Source: Butyrivibrio sp. FCS014
GTDB lineage: Bacteria; Bacillota; Clostridia; Lachnospirales; Lachnospiraceae
Assembly: GCF_000526935.1 (NCBI RefSeq)
Contig: NZ_JAHA01000019.1
Location: 744,001 to 808,000 of the forward strand
Direction: 5' to 3'
Length of the DNA: 64,000 bases
Part shown: piece by piece, positions 59,823 through 64,000 of the stretch
How the letters are laid out: each line of letters begins with the position of its first letter
How positions within the stretch are numbered: the first letter of the stretch is position 1
Translations under genes and position numbers: made by a program
Notes under the pieces: generated by a model
Databases searched by the model: none
What the model saw: the letters and a program-made list of their open reading frames with translations, nothing else
What the model was told of the DNA's origin: nothing

Positions 59823-60521
59823 TTATACTTCTTCTACGTAATTAACATATTCCTGCTCACTTATCATGTTGATCAGGCCGTTGTGATTGAGTTTCTTCCC
59901 AAAATCCAGGTCGATCATAAGGCCCGTATCCGAAGCCTGCAGTGTCTTTTCCTTGCTCTTGGTCATGCTGACCACAAGGAATCCCTGCTCTTCCATCCAC
60001 TTGGTAAGCTTGGTCACGCCGTGACTCTTGCTGACTTCTATGTAGATGCTCATGTATCTGCTGTTCTGTTCAACATGGTTGCTGAACTGCATCAGAACAA
60101 GGTTCGAAAAAGCCACCAGAAGGAAACATACGATGCCTACAACCAGGTATCCCGCACCGATGGCCATTCCCATGCAGGATGTAACCCACAAGGTAGCCGC
60201 AGTGGAAAGTCCCTTGATCTGTTTCCTGCCGGTAACAAGAATTGTTCCGGCTCCCAGGAAACCGATACCGCTGACAACGCCTGCGGGGATACGGCTGACG
60301 TCTGCATTAAGCCCCGGCAGTATGGCAAGATATATGTTCAGGGCAGTTGCTACCGCAGATCCAAGGCTCACAAGCGCAAAGGTCTTGATTCCGGCGTTGT
60401 GGTGTCTTGCTATTCTCTCCCAGCCAACCACGCTTCCGAAAACAGTAGCCAGAAACAGTCTTATAGCCACCGCAATATCGCTGTTCCCCTGAAGAAACTC
60501 AAGTATAGTCGAAAAACTCAT
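59823..60521 (-). CDS. MgtC/SapB family membrane protein
   Basis: The 232-residue protein has five hydrophobic segments (about 15-150) with the MgtC blocks: RLFLATVFGSVVGWERIARH, RIPAGVVSGIGFLGAGTI and GLSTAATLWVTSCMGMAIGAGY. The C-terminal 80 residues form a soluble ACT-like domain. MgtC in Salmonella affects virulence at low Mg2+ through ATP synthase and phosphate uptake; other members' roles are unclear. GGAAGG precedes the ATG. It follows the ABC ATPase gene by 59 bp and may be read with it. Confidence 0.93.
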   Translation of the reverse strand: MSFSTILEFLQGNSDIAVAIRLFLATVFGSVVGWERIARHHNAGIKTFALVSLGSAVATALNIYLAILPGLNADVSRIPAGVVSGIGFLGAGTILVTGRKQIKGLSTAATLWVTSCMGMAIGAGYLVVGIVCFLLVAFSNLVLMQFSNHVEQNSRYMSIYIEVSKSHGVTKLTKWMEEQGFLVVSMTKSKEKTLQASDTGLMIDLDFGKKLNHNGLINMISEQEYVNYVEEV

Positions 60522-60580
60522 TAAGTGTACCTTCCATTTTTCATTTAATGCTAAGTATCGCTGCTACTTCTATTATACCA

Positions 60581-61642
60581 TTACAGCGCATAAAGAGTGT
60601 TATCTTCAAAATTCAGGTAAACACTGTCCCCAACCTTGTAAATCTTCTTGTTCTTGGGGTTATATTCCTGAATCTTGATAAGGCTGTCACCGACCTTGAT
60701 GCGATAATCCTGATAAGCTCCCATGAAGCAGGAGTAATCAACAGTTCCTTTGATGGCACCGGAGTCTGAAAGAGTTGCGCCCTCGGGACGAAGCACCACG
60801 TCGCACTCTGCGCCCACAGAGAGGTTACCCGTTGCACATTTAACAGATGTTCCGTCAACCTCAACCTGATCCTGACCTGTGACCTTTGCCTTAAGGAAAT
60901 TGCACTCACCGATGAAGTCGGCAACAAACTTGCTGTTGGGATAGTAGTATGCTTCCTGAGGTGTAGCCACCTGCTCAACCACTCCCTGGTTCATGATGAT
61001 GACCTTATCGGAGATTGCCATGGCCTCTGACTGATCATGGGTAACATAAACCGCTGTGATGCCGGCCTCCTGCTGTATTCTTCTGATCTCTGTTCTCATG
61101 GACACACGAAGCTTTGCATCCAGGTTTGAAAGAGGCTCATCAAACAAAAGCACGCCGGGCTCAATAACAAGGGCTCTTGCCAGGGCAACTCTCTGCTGCT
61201 GTCCGCCGGAGAGCTGGTTTGTCATACGGTTCTCCATTCCCTCAAGTCCCACCAGAGCAAGGATATCGGTAACCTTCTTCTTGATGGTCTCGGAATCCAT
61301 CTTGCGAAGCTTAAGTCCGTAAGCCACGTTGTCAAAGATGTTGTAATGAGGAAGAAGTGCATAGCTCTGGAAAACCATGGCTGTATCTCTCTTATTGGGA
61401 GTCAGCGCATTTATGGGCTCTCCTCCAAGATAGATCTCGCCCTCGTCGGGAGACTCAAAGCCCGCGATCATTCGAAGTGTTGTTGTCTTGCCGCATCCTG
61501 AAGGGCCAAGGAGTGTAACGAAACTTCCGGGCTCAATCTCCAGGTTCTGATCCTTTACCGCATAGAAATCCTTTCCGGTTTTGGGATCCTTGTAAATCTT
61601 TGAAATATGTTCAAGGCGTACGCCCTTTTTCTCTTTTGCCAT
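60581..61642 (-). CDS. ABC transporter ATPase, Fe3+/phosphonate/polyamine type
   Basis: From the ATG at 61642 the protein has 353 residues. Walker A is GPSGCGKTT, the Q loop is MVFQSYALLPHYNIFDN, the signature is LSGGQQQRVALARAL, Walker B is LLFDEPLSNLDAKL and the H loop is YVTHDQSEA. A C-terminal TOBE domain (about 280-350) is present, as in FbpC, PotA and the 2-aminoethylphosphonate ATPases. It drives uptake through the fused permease encoded just upstream (52 bp gap). A GTG three codons earlier overlaps the AGGTGG site and is rejected as start. Confidence 0.95.
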   Translation of the reverse strand: MAKEKKGVRLEHISKIYKDPKTGKDFYAVKDQNLEIEPGSFVTLLGPSGCGKTTTLRMIAGFESPDEGEIYLGGEPINALTPNKRDTAMVFQSYALLPHYNIFDNVAYGLKLRKMDSETIKKKVTDILALVGLEGMENRMTNQLSGGQQQRVALARALVIEPGVLLFDEPLSNLDAKLRVSMRTEIRRIQQEAGITAVYVTHDQSEAMAISDKVIIMNQGVVEQVATPQEAYYYPNSKFVADFIGECNFLKAKVTGQDQVEVDGTSVKCATGNLSVGAECDVVLRPEGATLSDSGAIKGTVDYSCFMGAYQDYRIKVGDSLIKIQEYNPKNKKIYKVGDSVYLNFEDNTLYAL

Positions 61643-61694
61643 TTTATCCACCTATCTCGCATGTCAATGCGTAAACTTTAGTCTATGGTTCTTT

Positions 61695-63407
61695 TTACTC
61701 ATCCAGGTTAACCCTGCGGCTGGTTCCAAAGTACTTCATCACCAGGTTCATCAGCAGCACCGAGCCGTAGGTGATCATGATCAGGATCGTCGCAAAGGCA
61801 CAGGCGATGCCGTAGGAGCCTTTTTCTGCGAACTCATTGATCTGGACCGTGATCAGCAGGTACGAAGGTGTAACCAGCAGGATGATGGCACTGATGGCTG
61901 TAATACTGCGGACAAAAGAAGTAACGAAGCCGCTCAGGAAACTGTCCTTGATAAGAGGAAGCGTAACAGTCATGAACACTTTGAAACTGTCTGCGCCCAT
62001 GTCATAGGCCGATTCCTCGATGCTCTTGTCAATCTGGCGAAGAGCTGAGATTCCGCTTCTGGTACCGGTGGGAAGGCTTCGAACAATGAACACGATAACC
62101 AGGATAGCACCGGTTCCGTAGAGCCACTGCAGGATTCCCGTGCCGAACAATCCGCCGGAGAAACCTCTGATATATCCGATACCCAGAACCGTTCCGGGAA
62201 CAGCCATGGCCAGCATTGATACTGCTTCGATAAAGCCCTTGGCCTTAAACTTTTTCTTTACCACCAGATAAGAGATGATCATGGACAAAAGAGCCGTGAT
62301 AGGCGATGCGATCAGTGACAGGATGAAGCTGTCCTTGAAGGCCTTAAGTCCCTTGTACTTGGTAAATACCTGGCCAAACCACTTGAAGGTCAGATGGAAA
62401 TCGTAGCCCCAGGTCTTGAACATGGCGCCGAAGGGAACGCACACATACATCAGGATTACGAAGATGGCAAGAGCTGAGCACAGGATCGTGAGGGGCACCG
62501 TAACACTCTTATCGGTTATCAGCATACGCTCTCTTGATGCTTTGCCGGACAATGTAGCCGTACTCTTTGCCTCCAGATAATATTTCTGTACCACGAACAT
62601 CAGAAGGGTTATGGCCAAAAGAACTACCGCCATCGCCGCAGCACCTTCCTTGTCGTAGGCACCGGTGATCTGCAGGTAGATCGTGGTTGCCAGTGTATCA
62701 TAGGAGCCACCGATGATCATGGGGTTGGCGAAATCCGCAATGGACTCGATGAAGGTTACAAGGAATGCATTTCCAAGCCCCGGAAGAATCAGGGGAAATG
62801 TAACCGTCATGAAAACCTTGAATCTGGATGCTCCCATATCCCTTGCCGCTTCCTCCAGGGAGGGATCGATGTTCTTAAGAAGTCCCTTGAGCATCATGTA
62901 GCAGACAGGGAAAAATGTAAGGGTCTGGACTATTGCTATGCCCCAGAATCCATACACGCTGTTGTCATAGATGTGTAAAAGAAATCTCGTAATGATGCCT
63001 GCTTTTCCGAAAAGCATGATCATTGAAAGAGACAGAACAAAGGGAGGTGAGACTACAGGCAGCATGGATACCACCTTGAAAAGGCCTTCCATAAACTTTG
63101 TTCTGAGCTTTACGTAAACTTCAACGTAGGCAAACAAAAGACCAATGAGGGCTGATGCGATACCTACCAGAAATCCTACTTTTAGTGTATTGGTGATGGC
63201 ACGCCTGAAATTGGCCATTGCCATAATTCTTTTGAAAATATCAAGTGTAAATCCGTCTTCCGAAATGAAGCTGTCCACCAGCAGTATTGCCAGCGGGTAC
63301 AGGATAAAGATTGTAAGAAAAACAATCAAAAGAGCAATGGTTGTGACCATGATAGGATCAGCAAGGAGCTTTTTCCTGTCAAGGCTGGCACTTTGACTCT
63401 TTGCCAT
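61695..63407 (-). CDS. ABC transporter permease with two fused domains (FbpB/PhnV-like)
   Basis: The 570-residue protein has 12 predicted transmembrane helices in two homologous halves. Each half carries the ATPase-coupling EAA motif: SLEEAARDMGASRFKVFMTVTFPLILPG in the first (residues about 185-212, quoted split by domain), and SIEESAYDMGADSFKVFMTV in the second. Fused permeases of this layout transport Fe3+ or 2-aminoethylphosphonate in many Firmicutes. GGAGGAATACATAA precedes the ATG. A terminator-like hairpin separates it from the binding-protein gene, as in the sugar operon of this window. Confidence 0.93.
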   Translation of the reverse strand: MAKSQSASLDRKKLLADPIMVTTIALLIVFLTIFILYPLAILLVDSFISEDGFTLDIFKRIMAMANFRRAITNTLKVGFLVGIASALIGLLFAYVEVYVKLRTKFMEGLFKVVSMLPVVSPPFVLSLSMIMLFGKAGIITRFLLHIYDNSVYGFWGIAIVQTLTFFPVCYMMLKGLLKNIDPSLEEAARDMGASRFKVFMTVTFPLILPGLGNAFLVTFIESIADFANPMIIGGSYDTLATTIYLQITGAYDKEGAAAMAVVLLAITLLMFVVQKYYLEAKSTATLSGKASRERMLITDKSVTVPLTILCSALAIFVILMYVCVPFGAMFKTWGYDFHLTFKWFGQVFTKYKGLKAFKDSFILSLIASPITALLSMIISYLVVKKKFKAKGFIEAVSMLAMAVPGTVLGIGYIRGFSGGLFGTGILQWLYGTGAILVIVFIVRSLPTGTRSGISALRQIDKSIEESAYDMGADSFKVFMTVTLPLIKDSFLSGFVTSFVRSITAISAIILLVTPSYLLITVQINEFAEKGSYGIACAFATILIMITYGSVLLMNLVMKYFGTSRRVNLDE

Positions 63408-63440
63408 TTATGTATTCCTCCTGTCAAAATCTTAAAAGAA

Positions 63441-63464
63441 AGGGCGGATTGTTACATCCGCCCT
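63441..63464 (-). terminator. Terminator-like hairpin after the binding-protein gene
   Basis: AGGGCGGAT and ATCCGCCCT form a perfect 9-bp stem with a 6-nt loop, followed on the minus strand by TTCTTTT. It would allow more binding protein than permease to be made. Confidence 0.85.
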
Positions 63465-63484
63465 ATAAAAATTTTCTGCAAATT

Positions 63485-64000
63485 TTATTCAGTCTGGAAA
63501 CGATCGTCTGCTGCGCTTCCGAGGGCTGTCATAACTTCCTCGACGTAAGTAGGTGTATTTGCCTTTGCATCTTCGAAGTCATACTTCATAACGTTCTCGG
63601 GATCAAGTCCGAACTCTGCTGCAACCTCAGGCTGCTTGGCATTGTCAAGAACCAGGAACTGATAGGAACCGTTCTGAGCTGCAAGCTCTACACACTCAGG
63701 GCTGAGAGCATACTCAATCCAAAGCTTAGCTGCATTCTCGTGTTTGCATCCCTTGAAGATAGCTGTTGCACCAACCTCGAAGGAAGTACCTGTTGAAGGG
63801 ATGATAAGTCCGATGTTGCCATAACCGTTGTCAACGATCTGTGTGATACCGTCATGAAGGAAACCGATACCAACTACGCACTCACCTGTTCCAACGTTCT
63901 TGGAAGGGCCTGAGCCTGACTTTGTGTAAACTTCGATGTTCTTGTCAAGATCAACCAGATACTGAATACCTTCGTCATGACCGTACTTCTGGATCATTGT
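63485..64000 (-). CDS. Extracellular solute-binding protein, Fe3+/phosphonate type, 5' end cut by window edge
   Basis: The last 171 or so codons are present, and the frame is still open at 64000. The visible part shows GSGPSKNVGTGECVVGIGF, PSTGTSFEVGATAIFKGCKH and AAKLWIEYALSPE, typical of type II binding proteins of the FbpA/AfuA group (the AAKxFIDWxLSxE pattern). The signal peptide and N-terminal lobe are outside the window. It would bind iron or a phosphonate-like ligand for the permease and ATPase that follow in the same operon. Confidence 0.88.
   Translation of the reverse strand, partial: TMIQKYGHDEGIQYLVDLDKNIEVYTKSGSGPSKNVGTGECVVGIGFLHDGITQIVDNGYGNIGLIIPSTGTSFEVGATAIFKGCKHENAAKLWIEYALSPECVELAAQNGSYQFLVLDNAKQPEVAAEFGLDPENVMKYDFEDAKANTPTYVEEVMTALGSAADDRFQTE

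Noticed and set aside
1-64000. tRNA or rRNA genes
   Set aside because: No cloverleaf-type or rRNA-like segments were recognised by eye; a covariance-model scan would be needed to exclude them fully.

Overview
This window looks like a chromosomal segment of an anaerobic, carbohydrate-using Lachnospiraceae bacterium, most like Butyrivibrio and its relatives. That placement is inferred from gene content and protein character, not from a database search. The supporting traits are moderate GC, strong AGGAGG ribosome binding sites, sigma-A promoters, a perfect CIRCE element, an infC-rpmI-rplT operon behind a transcription attenuator, intracellular GH3 and GH36 glycosidases, a lipoprotein GH13 amylase, YesMN-type two-component regulation of a sugar ABC importer, and many cyclic-di-GMP proteins. 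Nearly all genes lie on the minus strand; the plus-strand exceptions are asnA-hflX, a chemoreceptor, a CDF metal exporter and an MFS transporter.

Layout, left to right. (1) 1-8.6 kb is one minus-strand operon read from a promoter at 8569-8597: TPR-GGDEF cyclase, valS, folC, a 54-residue protein, a zinc-ribbon/TPR membrane protein and an MBOAT acyltransferase cut by the left edge. (2) 8.6-14.5 kb holds a nuclease-fused XPD-like helicase, an HPr-like protein lacking the phosphorylatable histidine behind a LacI/CcpA-like palindrome, and divergent asnA-hflX. (3) 14.5-24.2 kb is a protein-quality-control region: clpB under CIRCE, engB with a DUF308 membrane protein, and tig-clpP-clpX. An ISLre2-type insertion sequence with a 9-bp target duplication sits between clpX and engB. 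(4) 24.4-35.8 kb holds a chemoreceptor, a HAD-GH3-DJ-1 group, a c-di-GMP module (active CHASE-GGDEF cyclase, degenerate GGDEF-EAL protein, unknown 246-residue protein) and a CDF exporter. (5) 36-42 kb holds pepD-tetR-GH36 and the infC operon. (6) 42-45.7 kb holds an MFS transporter and an HD-GYP phosphodiesterase fused to an ECF-S-like membrane domain. (7) 45.8-54.8 kb is a YtfQRT/YjfF-type sugar ABC importer with two binding proteins and its two-component system. (8) 55-64 kb holds a VanZ-like protein, a HAD protein, the GH13 amylase, decayed gene remnants, an MgtC-like protein and an Fe3+/phosphonate-type ABC importer that runs off the right edge.

The c-di-GMP proteins (two probable cyclases, one degenerate dual-domain protein, one HD-GYP phosphodiesterase), the chemoreceptor and the two-component sugar system suggest an organism that couples polysaccharide use to surface or motility decisions. 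No rRNA, tRNA, CRISPR array, prophage or recognisable defence island was seen. The most unusual items are the His-less HPr with its palindromic operator, the degenerate EAL protein with its unknown partner, the ECF-S-like/HD-GYP fusion, the lysine-rich trigger-factor tail, and several structured intergenic elements.
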